Source: an uncultured Flavobacteriaceae bacterium
GTDB lineage: Bacteria; Bacteroidota; Bacteroidia; Flavobacteriales; Flavobacteriaceae
NCBI GenBank assembly: GCA_913048215.1
Contig: CAJWXC010000002.1
Span: 1 to 60,988, forward strand
DNA: 60,988 nucleotides
Reading direction: 5' to 3'
Below are positions 8,855-19,085 of the stretch, piece after piece (positions within the stretch are counted from its first letter, which is position 1; every line of letters begins with the position of its first letter). A program made the position numbers and the translations under genes. A model generated the notes under the pieces. The model did not search any database, had not been told where the DNA came from, and saw nothing but the letters and a program-made list of their open reading frames with translations.

Positions 8855-10096
8855 TTACTGGTTTAACTCTTCAGAGATTGCTTTGGAGACAATATAGGCA
8901 CTCGTCCAAGCATTTTGAAAATTAAACCCTCCAGTAATGGCATCAACATTAATTACCTCTCCAGCAAAATATAAATTATTGTGAATTTTACTCTCAAAGG
9001 TTTTAAAGTTAATCTCCTGTAATGCAACTCCTCCTGCAGTTACAAATTCTTCTTTAAAGGTGCTTTTTCCAGAAACCTCAAAATAAGATTGTGTGAGTTG
9101 CTGGGCAAGGTTTTTAAGTTTGTTTTTAGGTATATCTGCCCAAATCTCTACAGGAGTAATACCACTTGTTTTCACAATGCTTTGCCACAAGCGCCTAGGA
9201 ATATTAAATTGAGGATATTTGGCAATGGTTTGTTTTGGATGCTTTGTTTTAAGCTTTACTAAGTCCAGCAAAACATCTTCTTGAGCTTGGTCTACCAACC
9301 AATTTACAACAATTGTAAATGTATAACTTAAGGCTTCTAAAATCCTTGCTCCCCAGGCAGAAAGCTTTAAGATTGCTGGCCCACTCATACCCCAATGTGT
9401 TATAAGCAAAGGACCTTCGCTTTGCAGGACAACCTTGCCCTTTTGATCTATTACTTGTATACCAACCTGGGAGGATACCCCAGGAAGATCTAAAATTCTT
9501 TGATCCTTAATATTGAAGGTAAATAAAGAAGCAACAGGAGCAACAATGGTATGTGATAAAGCCCTGAGAATATTCCATATTTTTGGATTAGAGCCTGTAG
9601 CAATAACTATCTTTTTGGCCAGAAGTATTTTACTGGTTGTTGTAAGGCTCCAACTATCCTGTAGGTTATGAATTTCTTTGACAGGGTGTTCTTTTAAAAG
9701 AGAAATACCCAAAGTAGCTATTTGGTCTAAAAAACAATCTATTATAGTTTGTGATGTATTTGAAACCGGAAACATTCTACCATCTTCCTCCATTTTGATA
9801 GAAACACCTCTCTCTTCAAACCAAGCTAGGGTGTCACCAGTCATAAAAGTATGGAAAGGGCCCAATAATTCTTTTTCTCCTCTTGGGTAATTTCTAGAAA
9901 GCTCCCTTGGTACAAACTCTGCGTGGGTAACATTACATCTACCACCACCAGAAATTTTAACCTTCGTAAGAACTTGACTTCCTCTCTCTAGTATTGCAAT
10001 TTTGAGCTTTGGAGCTTTTGTTTTAAGGTTGATTGCTGCAAAAAACCCTGCCGCGCCACCACCAATTATTATAACATCATATGTATTAGTATCCAC
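8855..10096 (-). CDS. NAD(P)/FAD-dependent oxidoreductase (HI0933/YhiN family)
   Basis: Rossmann GGGAAGFFAAINL, SGGGRCNVTH, C-terminal FAGEVINVDAITGGFNFQNAWTSAY. Start codon is GTG at 10096. Confidence 0.88.
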   Translation of the reverse strand: MDTNTYDVIIIGGGAAGFFAAINLKTKAPKLKIAILERGSQVLTKVKISGGGRCNVTHAEFVPRELSRNYPRGEKELLGPFHTFMTGDTLAWFEERGVSIKMEEDGRMFPVSNTSQTIIDCFLDQIATLGISLLKEHPVKEIHNLQDSWSLTTTSKILLAKKIVIATGSNPKIWNILRALSHTIVAPVASLFTFNIKDQRILDLPGVSSQVGIQVIDQKGKVVLQSEGPLLITHWGMSGPAILKLSAWGARILEALSYTFTIVVNWLVDQAQEDVLLDLVKLKTKHPKQTIAKYPQFNIPRRLWQSIVKTSGITPVEIWADIPKNKLKNLAQQLTQSYFEVSGKSTFKEEFVTAGGVALQEINFKTFESKIHNNLYFAGEVINVDAITGGFNFQNAWTSAYIVSKAISEELNQ

Positions 10097-10188
10097 GAGC
10101 TAAAAATACGTATAATTGATTTGATTTAGTGAGCCTTAGCCAATGAGAAACCAAATAAAAAGAAAAATAAAATAAGACAACAAACCCT

Positions 10189-10857
10189 TTATAAAGAAAT
10201 AAAATCTTTTAGGTAATAAGGTTCAAAATAAGCAACATCTTGAATCTCATTTTGAGAGAATTTAAGTGTGGCAATCTGTGCCATTTGAGAGGCAGAAGGT
10301 AGTGCCTCTTTAATAAAAACTGCATTTTGGTGGGTACATACGGCTTCAAATTTCTCTACACCATCACCAATAAATGTTACCTTGCCCTTTTCAAGGAAAG
10401 TGTTAAAAGAATCTTGTGTTATAATTTGGGCCTGTATTTCTCTAATAGAGTCCATCCCAGAAGAAAAAACAGCACTATACACCTCCATTCTTCTTGCATC
10501 CAGCATGGGTACTACCACAGATCCAGTGACCTGTCTTGCCAATGACTCTAGAGTAGAAATAGCAAGCAAAGGAATCTCAAGGGCGTAACAAAGTCCTTTT
10601 GCAGCAGAAACACCAATTCTAAGGCCCGTATAAGATCCGGGGCCTTTGCTTACAGCTATGGCGTCCAAATCATTTTTAGAAACATTGGCCTCTACTAAAA
10701 CCTGTAAAATATACCCTTGTAATTTTTCTGCGTGAGAAAATCGCTTCTCGGGCTTGTTTTTTGGATTATCTTCCTGTAAAGCAACAACCTTTCCATTTAC
10801 ACTCAGGGCTACAGAACAATTTTTGGTGGCCGTTTCTATGCAAAGTATGGTTGCCAT
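10189..10857 (-). CDS. tsaB: tRNA threonylcarbamoyladenosine biosynthesis protein TsaB
   Basis: ILCIETATKNCSVALS, SKGPGSYTGLRIGVSAAKGLCYAL. Start overlaps the upstream MFP stop (TAATG). Confidence 0.92.
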   Translation of the reverse strand: MATILCIETATKNCSVALSVNGKVVALQEDNPKNKPEKRFSHAEKLQGYILQVLVEANVSKNDLDAIAVSKGPGSYTGLRIGVSAAKGLCYALEIPLLAISTLESLARQVTGSVVVPMLDARRMEVYSAVFSSGMDSIREIQAQIITQDSFNTFLEKGKVTFIGDGVEKFEAVCTHQNAVFIKEALPSASQMAQIATLKFSQNEIQDVAYFEPYYLKDFISL

Positions 10858-12131
10858 TAGTCTTGCTGCTGTTCTTGTTTGATAGCTATCAAATCATCGC
10901 ACTTCAATGATTTTGTAACCGTATTGTAGGGTCCAGTAATTACTTGGTCTCCTTGAGAGAGTCCAGTCAAAACCTCAATATTGCTGTCATCTTGGATTCC
11001 TGTTTTAATAACTCTAAGCGCTGCTTTATTTCCGTTTTTAACAAAAACTACTTCGTATTTCTCTTGTTTTTCGGAGGTGATTTTCTTTTTGTCTATTTTT
11101 TCTTTAGTACACGTAGTGTCGGTTTTAATAACCACAGCGCTAATTGGTACACCTACAATTTGAGTTCTTTTATTGGTAATGATATCTACTGTTGCTGTCA
11201 TTCCTGGACGAAATGGAGAATAGCTCTCTGGTTTACCCTGAGTTAAATCTGAGTATGATGAAGGCAAAATACGAACCTTTACCTTGAAGTTTGTTACCTG
11301 GTCTGCAGACAAAGCAGTAAGGGCTGAATTTGCGATTTCTGTAACCTCACCCCTAAATTCTCTTTTTAAATAAGCATCAACCTCCACAATGGTTTGATCT
11401 CCAACATTTACTTTTACAATGTCATTTTCATTAACATCTACCTCAACTTCCATATTGGTAAGATCTGCAACACGTACAATTTCTGTTCCAGCCATTTGTG
11501 CAGTTCCCACAACACGTTCACCCAGTTCTACTGCCAATCTTGAAATTGTACCAGACATCGGCGCATAGATTGCGGTTCTAGATAGATTATCCTTAGACTG
11601 TTTTAAACTTGCCGCTGCACTCTTTACACTGTAAAAAGCAGATTCTACATTGGCCTGGGCACCCTCGTACTCTGCAATAGAGCGGTCCCAATCTAATTTT
11701 GAAATCACACCTTTTTCAAAAAGAGTTTTATTTCTTTGGTAGTTTGCCTTAGCATTTCTAGCAGAGGCCTCGGCTTGTGCTAATTGTGCTTTTATATTTT
11801 GAAGTCCCGCTTGGCTTTGGCTTACCGCTGCTTGAATTAAATCTGGATTGATTTTCACGAGTAGTTCTCCTTTTTTGATCTCTTGCCCTTCTTTAATTGG
11901 GAGTGAGATAATTTCTCCAGATACTTCAGAGGAGAGAGCTACCTCAACCTCTGGCTGTATTTTTCCTGTAGCAGCTACTGTTTCAATGATATCTATCGGA
12001 GTTATTTTTGCAATTTCAACCTCTTTACCCCTATTGGTTTCACCAAACATTCCTGCTTTTTTACCGCCAATAAGAACAACTAAAGTCACTATAACAATAC
12101 CTAAAATCCAAAAAAGTGTTTTTTTCTTCAT
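10857..12131 (-). CDS. RND/ABC efflux periplasmic adaptor subunit (HlyD/MFP family)
   Basis: N-terminal TM, EVSGEIISLPIKEGQEIKKGELLVKI, coiled coil, FRPGMTATVDI. Confidence 0.88.
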   Translation of the reverse strand: MKKKTLFWILGIVIVTLVVLIGGKKAGMFGETNRGKEVEIAKITPIDIIETVAATGKIQPEVEVALSSEVSGEIISLPIKEGQEIKKGELLVKINPDLIQAAVSQSQAGLQNIKAQLAQAEASARNAKANYQRNKTLFEKGVISKLDWDRSIAEYEGAQANVESAFYSVKSAAASLKQSKDNLSRTAIYAPMSGTISRLAVELGERVVGTAQMAGTEIVRVADLTNMEVEVDVNENDIVKVNVGDQTIVEVDAYLKREFRGEVTEIANSALTALSADQVTNFKVKVRILPSSYSDLTQGKPESYSPFRPGMTATVDIITNKRTQIVGVPISAVVIKTDTTCTKEKIDKKKITSEKQEKYEVVFVKNGNKAALRVIKTGIQDDSNIEVLTGLSQGDQVITGPYNTVTKSLKCDDLIAIKQEQQQD

Positions 12132-12132
12132 A

Positions 12133-13578
12133 TTAAAATTTTAACTCGGTTGCTGGAATGCCAAAATACAACTCCAACACCTTGATTTTAAAAATATAAT
12201 CGTATTTACTTCTATTTAACTCTACCTGCGCGTTGTCATAACGTAATTTGGATTGACTAAAATCAAAGGCATTTGTTGCCCCTGCGTCATATCTATCTTT
12301 TGCATATTGGTAGGCTAATTCTTGTGATGTTACAGATTTTTGAGCTGCTTGATAGGCTTTTCTGGAACCCTCTGCGTCAACATATGCTTGATATACATTA
12401 GATTCTAGATCTAAGGAAGCTTGCTGTAATTGAAGTTTATTTCTCTCCAGAGAAATTTGACTACGCTTTACATTAGCCCTTACAGAAAATGCGTTAAATA
12501 CTGGAATGCTTAATTGCAAGCCATAACTAATACCGTCATTCTCGTAGGCTTGATCTAAGAAAGCATCTGCCTGAACTTCTCTACTAATGGTGTTGGGAAA
12601 TTGCCCAACCACAGATTGTCCGGTTTGCTCAACAATCCCAATTTCTTGGGTAATAAAAGGATTGTCCGGATCCAAGTCTTGAGTGAAAGAAGTTGCATCT
12701 GTATACCGAGAATTATATCCAAAAAAGGCACTTAGTGTAGGCAAACGCGCCCCTTTTGCTATTTGTAAATCTTTTTCTGAAATAGTTACATTTTGCTCTG
12801 CAATTTTAACCTCAGAGCGCGTCTGTTTTGCTCCTTCTATAAGCTCATCTACAGTTTTTAATGCTATTGCGTTGTTTACCACTTGATAGTCTTCATCTAC
12901 AATATCAAAATTCTCATAGTCTTTGATAAGCAGTAATTGCGCCAAGCTAATTAAAGAAATTCTAACGGCGTTTTCTGCCACGGCAATACGCTGCTGCTCA
13001 GAGGCATCTGTTGCATCAATCTCTAAGAGGTCTCCCCTTGGCAAAACACCAGCATCTATTAGCTTTTGGGTGCGCTCTATCTGCTGTTTGGTTACTTGGT
13101 TTTGAGCAATAACTGCAGCTGTGTTTGCTTTATTTAGTAATACTTGCAAGTATCCATTTGCAACAAATAAAGAAATATCATCTTTCATTTTTGCCAATCT
13201 GTATTGGCTAGATAGCCTAGACAAAGTTGCACGTTGCACTCTTCTATAATTTCTCAAACCATCAAAGAGGGTATACCCAACATTCACAGATCCATTTACA
13301 GATAAAAATGTGGTGGTTTGTGCATTATTGGTTAAAGGGTTAAAACTTAAACCCGTATTCTCTGAAGCACTTGTGCTAAAATTTAATGAGGGTAATAACG
13401 CACCACTTGCAGACATTTTTTCAATATCTGTAGCTGCTAGATCTAATTCACTTTGCTTGACAGATATGTTATTCTCAAGGGCGTACTGCACACACTGTGA
13501 AAGTGTCCATTTCTTTACCTGAGCATGAGCTGCAGTTGATATGGTAAAGACAAAAAATAAAATTCCTAACTTTTTCAT
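12133..13578 (-). CDS. TolC-family outer membrane efflux protein
   Basis: Signal peptide, WTLSQCVQYALENNISVKQSELDL, repeated TolC helical domains. Confidence 0.9.
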   Translation of the reverse strand: MKKLGILFFVFTISTAAHAQVKKWTLSQCVQYALENNISVKQSELDLAATDIEKMSASGALLPSLNFSTSASENTGLSFNPLTNNAQTTTFLSVNGSVNVGYTLFDGLRNYRRVQRATLSRLSSQYRLAKMKDDISLFVANGYLQVLLNKANTAAVIAQNQVTKQQIERTQKLIDAGVLPRGDLLEIDATDASEQQRIAVAENAVRISLISLAQLLLIKDYENFDIVDEDYQVVNNAIALKTVDELIEGAKQTRSEVKIAEQNVTISEKDLQIAKGARLPTLSAFFGYNSRYTDATSFTQDLDPDNPFITQEIGIVEQTGQSVVGQFPNTISREVQADAFLDQAYENDGISYGLQLSIPVFNAFSVRANVKRSQISLERNKLQLQQASLDLESNVYQAYVDAEGSRKAYQAAQKSVTSQELAYQYAKDRYDAGATNAFDFSQSKLRYDNAQVELNRSKYDYIFKIKVLELYFGIPATELKF

Positions 13579-13655
13579 ACGTTGATTGTAGTTGTTGTGT
13601 AAGTCTTTAGCTTTGGTAAATTGTTACACTATTTGTTAAAATAATACATTAATTT

Positions 13656-14816
13656 CTACCAAGACTTTCCTGATGTTGTAGGTTTTAATTGGTTCCAAAC
13701 TTTAATATTGTCTTGTTGTGTTATCCCGCCGAGTACTTCAACAAAAAGACCATCACTCACACCAAGGTCAATATCTTTGCGTTGAAATTTTTGAGATCCA
13801 GTGGCTATCTCTATAAATGGCTTTTTTGTTTTTGGATCATATTGTACCAGGGCTTCTTTAATGCTTAGTACATTTTCTGCCCTTGCAAGAATAATCGAGG
13901 CGTTAGCACTCAGCCCTGCTCTAATAAAGGTGGCGTTTTGATTGTTAAGGGTTCCTTTTATTTCAAACTGTATGGCTCCATTTTCACTCACTCCCTTGGG
14001 AGCAATAAAATCTAAAACAGCATTAAACTTCTGGTTTTCAATAGCACCTACGGTAATCTCTAAAGGAAGGTTTTCTGTAATTTTTCCAACCTCACTCTCA
14101 TCTACCTTTCCCTCAAAAATCATTTTCTCGACATCTGCAATAGTAGCAATGGTTGTTCCATCATTAAAGTTATTTGATTCTATGACCTGGTTACCAACTT
14201 TTACTGGAATATCTAAAATCATACCAGACACAGTAGCTCTAATTTCTGTATTGGCCGCGGCACCCAAGCCTTTTGCTGAACCTGTTTTTACAATATCAAA
14301 GGTTTGTTTTGCGGCAGTAAGCAACACATTTTCTTGATTGTACCTCTGTTGTGCTTGGTTATAATTTAAAAGTGCTTGGTCAAATTCATTGGCAGAAACC
14401 ACTTCTTTATCAAACAATTCTTTTTGACGCATGTAGATGTTTTTTTGACTCTCCAGAGCCAATCGTGCTGTTTCTACCTGAGTTGTTGCACTGTTAATGT
14501 TGTTTTTGGCACTGTTCAGAGAGTTTATGTTAGGCACTACTTTTACTTTAGCGATCAAATCTCCACTAGAGACTACATCCCCGGCTAAAACAAATATTTC
14601 AGAAATAATACCTGAAATATTTGGCTTAATTAACACCTCTTCTTTTGGCACAATATTACCTGTGGCTACCGTCTTTTTGACAATAGTTTTTATACTTGCT
14701 GTTTCTGTTTGAAACACCACAGGATTTGTTTTATCTTTTGAATAGATGTACCAAATACCTGCAGAAAATGCAATAATTATAACCAGTAATGTGATGATTG
14801 TTCCTGTTCTTTTCAT
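13656..14816 (-). CDS. Efflux periplasmic adaptor subunit (HlyD/MFP family), second copy
   Basis: TM anchor, ATGNIVPKEEVLIKPNISGIISEIFVLAGDVVSSGDLIAKV, biotinyl-lipoyl-like and beta-barrel regions. Confidence 0.87.
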   Translation of the reverse strand: MKRTGTIITLLVIIIAFSAGIWYIYSKDKTNPVVFQTETASIKTIVKKTVATGNIVPKEEVLIKPNISGIISEIFVLAGDVVSSGDLIAKVKVVPNINSLNSAKNNINSATTQVETARLALESQKNIYMRQKELFDKEVVSANEFDQALLNYNQAQQRYNQENVLLTAAKQTFDIVKTGSAKGLGAAANTEIRATVSGMILDIPVKVGNQVIESNNFNDGTTIATIADVEKMIFEGKVDESEVGKITENLPLEITVGAIENQKFNAVLDFIAPKGVSENGAIQFEIKGTLNNQNATFIRAGLSANASIILARAENVLSIKEALVQYDPKTKKPFIEIATGSQKFQRKDIDLGVSDGLFVEVLGGITQQDNIKVWNQLKPTTSGKSW

Positions 14817-14895
14817 TTATGTATCCCTTAAAATTGGGTTGTTTTTAGTTAAACGTATTTATATATTCTGTGAAAAATTGAATCTCACAAGTCTT

Positions 14896-16155
14896 TTAAT
14901 CTACTCTTAGTGCATCAACGGGTTTCATTTGTGTGGCTCTTGTAGCAGGAATTAAACCTGCCAAAAGACCCGAGACAATTAAAATTAATAAGGCCACTGC
15001 AATAACCTGAATGTTTACAGATGGATTAGCAAAATTTTCTACTGGGCCACTCAGAGATAAGATATAATTCATTATCCAAATACCACCGGCAGAAAAGGCA
15101 ACTCCTACCATACCAGAGAGTATTGTTAATACTAATGATTCTTGTAATACCTGTGCTCTAATATCCCAGGGTGTTGCACCCAAAGCGCGTCGTACTCCTA
15201 TTTCTTTGGTGCGTTCTTTTACAACAATTAGCATAATATTACTAATGCCTATAACCCCAGACATCAACACCAAAGCGCCCACAAAAAATCCTACAAATTT
15301 CAGAATATCAAACAGGCCTGTAATTTTTTCAAAAGACGCTGCCAAATCACGATTACCAATAGCCCTTTGGTCATTAGGGTGTATGGTGCGTTGCTGTCGC
15401 ATGATCTCTAGCACTCTTGGCTTTAGGGTGGTAATACTCACATTATCTTGAGCCGTTATGGCAAAGTATCTTACATTATCTGCATTATTGAAAACCTGGT
15501 TAAAGGTAGTAAAGGGTACATATACCGTATTGGCAAGTTCTTCGTTATCTCCTGCCGAGCTTGGGGATTTAAAGGTTCCGACCACCAAAAAGTTCACACC
15601 ATTAATTTTAATATAATCCCCTATTGGGTCTTCTGTAATATCAAATAAACTCTCAACAACACCTTTGCCTATAACCACCGCTTTGCGCTTATCGTTGATG
15701 TCTGAATAACTTATAAATCGCCCAGAGAGGATATCCATTGGTTGCTGCAGTATAAACTCAGGGTAATCACCACATACTTTAAAAGCGCCTGTTTTTTCTT
15801 TTCTAGTCACATTGTTTGTGCCTTGATACCCCCCTAACTGATTTCTTGGAGAAACAACTTTTAATTCTGGTATTTTCTCTTTTAGAACTTCACCATCAAT
15901 CATTTTAAATTGAACTCGCCGTCCCTTTGGCAACCCCTTATATGGCTTTGAAGTTCCTTGCCCCCAAACAAACATCGAATTGGTTGCAAAATCTCCAAAA
16001 TCTTTACTCACACCGTTTCTAAGTCCTGTAACAAGAGCAAGCAACAAAACCAAAATAAAAATACCCCAAAACACACCAAAGGCGGTGAGCATTGTTCTAA
16101 ATCTATTGGCATTAAGTGCCTCGAGTATTTCGTTCCAGCGGTCTGTATTAAACAT
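14896..16155 (-). CDS. MacB-like ABC transporter permease (FtsX/MacB domains)
   Basis: SGVIGISNIMLIVVKERTKEIGVRRALGATPWDI; GLIPATRATQMKPVDALRVD. Confidence 0.92.
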   Translation of the reverse strand: MFNTDRWNEILEALNANRFRTMLTAFGVFWGIFILVLLLALVTGLRNGVSKDFGDFATNSMFVWGQGTSKPYKGLPKGRRVQFKMIDGEVLKEKIPELKVVSPRNQLGGYQGTNNVTRKEKTGAFKVCGDYPEFILQQPMDILSGRFISYSDINDKRKAVVIGKGVVESLFDITEDPIGDYIKINGVNFLVVGTFKSPSSAGDNEELANTVYVPFTTFNQVFNNADNVRYFAITAQDNVSITTLKPRVLEIMRQQRTIHPNDQRAIGNRDLAASFEKITGLFDILKFVGFFVGALVLMSGVIGISNIMLIVVKERTKEIGVRRALGATPWDIRAQVLQESLVLTILSGMVGVAFSAGGIWIMNYILSLSGPVENFANPSVNIQVIAVALLILIVSGLLAGLIPATRATQMKPVDALRVD

Positions 16156-16186
16156 TTTATTTTTGTCTGTATTGTAGTTTAAAAAA

Positions 16187-17431
16187 TTACTCGTCTCTTA
16201 GAGCCTCTACGGGTTTAATATTAGCTGCTCTTCTTGCAGGAAAATAACCTGCAAGGGCACCTGAAAAAATCAAAATAAGCACCGTAGTAATGGCTGTATT
16301 AAAATCTACCTGAGGAGATTTAATAAAATCATTGTCAATCATAGGGCTTATAACTTGCAACAAACCAACCCCTAAAAAAAGACCTATAAAACCAGCAATG
16401 GAGGTTATAAATATGGACTCCTGCAAAATAAGACCAATGATAGAACTTGGTAATGCGCCGATAGCTTTACGTATTCCTATTTCTTTTGTGCGTTCTTTTA
16501 CTATTATGAGCATGATGTTACTAACCCCTACAACACCTGCAATAATCGTTCCTATACCTATAAACCAAAATACGTTGCGTATGATATCTATAAGACTGTA
16601 TATCTTCTTTGCCTCTTCTAAGGTGTTGTCTACCCTAACTGCGCTTCTATCATCAGGGGCTATAATATATTTTGATTGAAGATCTTGCTTGATGTTTTGC
16701 GAAAGCGATGTACTAAGGGCAACCGCCTGCTCAAAATCATCATTCATCTTCACCGTGTAGGCTAGAGACCTTACCCTGTCACCACCATTAAAAGCTATTT
16801 GTGCTGTTGGAAGTGGCACAAAAACGCGCCCCTCTTCTCTTTCTCCGCCTGGATCTGTGTAAACTCCTATTACTTTGAAGTTCACACCAAAGATAGAAAT
16901 GATTTCTCCAACAGGATTTTTTTCTTTAAACAAGTCCTCTTTTATGATATTACCAATTACAGCAACTTTGCGACTTTCATCCATATCATCTTGACTTAAA
17001 AAACGCCCAAAGACTAGGCTTGCGTTTTCAATAAATTGCTGGTCTGGATTAGCTCCTTCTAACCTGTAATTTCCAGTTTCACCCTTGTAGGTAACTTGAC
17101 TAGACCACATATTATAGATAGCAGTTTTATGTTCAAGCTGGTCATCATAGGTGGCATTGATTTGAGAAAAATCATCATTGTGCAATTGTATTCTCCTTCC
17201 TGGATTCAAGCCTTTATACTCTTTGGTTGTCACGCGAGTTCTAATAGAAACACGATTAACAGCGTCTTGCTCAAATTGGCTTTTAACCCCTTTTTGTATA
17301 CCACTGCTAAAGCCCAAAAGAATAACTAAAATAAAGATACCAGAGGCAACAGAAAGTCCTGTTAAAAAAGTACGGAGTTTGTTTTTTCCGATTGCTTCAA
17401 ATATCTCTTGCCAGCGATCTATATCAAACAT
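16187..17431 (-). CDS. MacB-like ABC transporter permease, second copy
   Basis: GVVGVSNIMLIIVKERTKEIGIRKAIGALPSSI; start probably at MFDIDRWQEI (17431), parallel to MFNTDRWNEI in the neighbour. Confidence 0.9.
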   Translation of the reverse strand: MFDIDRWQEIFEAIGKNKLRTFLTGLSVASGIFILVILLGFSSGIQKGVKSQFEQDAVNRVSIRTRVTTKEYKGLNPGRRIQLHNDDFSQINATYDDQLEHKTAIYNMWSSQVTYKGETGNYRLEGANPDQQFIENASLVFGRFLSQDDMDESRKVAVIGNIIKEDLFKEKNPVGEIISIFGVNFKVIGVYTDPGGEREEGRVFVPLPTAQIAFNGGDRVRSLAYTVKMNDDFEQAVALSTSLSQNIKQDLQSKYIIAPDDRSAVRVDNTLEEAKKIYSLIDIIRNVFWFIGIGTIIAGVVGVSNIMLIIVKERTKEIGIRKAIGALPSSIIGLILQESIFITSIAGFIGLFLGVGLLQVISPMIDNDFIKSPQVDFNTAITTVLILIFSGALAGYFPARRAANIKPVEALRDE

Positions 17432-18146
17432 GGCTTTGAGATTTACTAAGAGCATCAATTGCTCTGATCTGAGTTACCTTTGTGTCATCTATAATTAAAC
17501 CATCTTTTAATTTGACAATACGCTTGGTCATGTGGGCAATGTCATCTTCATGAGTAACCAAAAGTATGGTTTTACCCTCATCATTAATTTGCTGTATGAG
17601 CTCCATAACCTCACAAGAGGTTTGTGTATCAAGGGCTCCCGTTGGCTCATCTGCCAATAGCACCTTAGGATCACTGGCTAATGCTCTGGCAATAGCAACA
17701 CGCTGTTTTTGGCCTCCAGAGAGTTCACTTGGTAGATGCGTAGCCCAATTTGCCAATCCAACTTTTTCTAGGTAATGATGAGCTTTTTCCATGCGCTGAG
17801 CACGCTTTACCCCTTGGTAATACAGTGGCATTGCTACATTATCTAGAGCTGTCTTATAATTAATTAAATTAAATGACTGAAATATAAACCCAAGAAATTG
17901 GTTTCTGTAGGTAGCGGCAACTTTTTCGTTTAGGTTTTTAATATGCTTTCCATCCAATGTATAAGAACCCAAATCTGCTTCATCTAGCATCCCTAAAATA
18001 TTTAAAAAAGTAGATTTTCCAGATCCTGAAGAACCCATAATAGATACCATTTCACCTTCTTTTACAGAAAAATCAATGCCCTTTAAAACATGAAGAGAAT
18101 TGCTCCCCATGTGGTATGATTTGTGTAAATCTTTTATTTCAATCAT
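17424..18146 (-). CDS. ABC transporter ATP-binding protein (MacB/LolD type)
   Basis: Walker A GSSGSGKSTFLN, signature LSGGQKQRVAIARALA, Walker B VLLADEPTGALD. Confidence 0.95.
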   Translation of the reverse strand: MIEIKDLHKSYHMGSNSLHVLKGIDFSVKEGEMVSIMGSSGSGKSTFLNILGMLDEADLGSYTLDGKHIKNLNEKVAATYRNQFLGFIFQSFNLINYKTALDNVAMPLYYQGVKRAQRMEKAHHYLEKVGLANWATHLPSELSGGQKQRVAIARALASDPKVLLADEPTGALDTQTSCEVMELIQQINDEGKTILLVTHEDDIAHMTKRIVKLKDGLIIDDTKVTQIRAIDALSKSQSHV

Positions 18147-18292
18147 GCTGTATTATATTGATTTACAAAGTAACTCCCTTTAGGATTCTATTGTGTGAAA
18201 TTCTTGTTAAGACTTTTTAAGAAAATAAGTACTAGTGAGGTCAAAGACAAAACTCAAATTGGCTTTGTTTGTTACTTTTTGTGAAAAAATAA

Positions 18293-18508
18293 CTAAGCCT
18301 TTGTTTTTTGACGATTTCTATACACCAAATACCCAACAGTGCCTACGAGCAAGTAGGGAAAAATCATCAGATACATAATACCATTGTTTATACCTTTGGC
18401 AGCGGTACCGCTTTGTTCACTTTCAAGTACGGCGCGGCACATGGCACATTGAGCCTCCGCAGGAAGTATACAAATAACAACTAGTAACAAAAACAATCCT
18501 ATTTTCAT
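18293..18508 (-). CDS. Small secreted/membrane protein with CxxC motif
   Basis: 71 aa: signal peptide, QCAMCRAVLESE, one C-terminal TM; tail of the cytochrome oxidase biogenesis cluster. Confidence 0.7.
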   Translation of the reverse strand: MKIGLFLLLVVICILPAEAQCAMCRAVLESEQSGTAAKGINNGIMYLMIFPYLLVGTVGYLVYRNRQKTKA

Positions 18509-18509
18509 A

Positions 18510-19085
18510 CTAAGAGTAATAAGGAGATATCATTAAATACACAATAACCCCTGTTATGGCAACATACAACCATAAAGGGAAGGTGATTTTTGCAATTTTT
18601 TTATGCATTTTAAAATCTCCATTAATAGCCCTTACGTAAGTAATCAAAACAAAAGGGATGACCGTAACAGATAGTAAAATATGAGAAAATAAAAGGAAGT
18701 AGTACACATATTTTATCATACCTAAAGCGCTAGATTCTAGATCGGTAAGCATACCATCACCATTTATATCACCAAACTTGGTAGAGTCTGAAGTCATGTG
18801 ATACACCACATACATCAGTAAAAACATCACAGAAAGACCTATGGCGAGTTTCATAAAACGCTCATGTGTTTTTCTATTTCCTTTTTTTATTTGAATGAGT
18901 GCCATGATTAAAACAATGGCAGTTAAGGCATTTATAGTGGCATAAATAGGGGGCAGAAAACCCATGCGTTCTACACCAGGTATTCTCACGGTAAATAGTA
19001 TTGCTACCACTACAGGTATAGCGATTGAAACAATCCAAATCCATAGATTGTATTTGTTATTTGATGCTACTTGTTTTGTATTCAT
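18510..19085 (-). CDS. DUF420-like membrane protein (cytochrome oxidase-associated)
   Basis: Polytopic protein with HERFMKLA and HKKIAKITFPLWLYVAITGVIVYLM; typical DUF420 context beside SCO. Confidence 0.8.
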   Translation of the reverse strand: MNTKQVASNNKYNLWIWIVSIAIPVVVAILFTVRIPGVERMGFLPPIYATINALTAIVLIMALIQIKKGNRKTHERFMKLAIGLSVMFLLMYVVYHMTSDSTKFGDINGDGMLTDLESSALGMIKYVYYFLLFSHILLSVTVIPFVLITYVRAINGDFKMHKKIAKITFPLWLYVAITGVIVYLMISPYYS

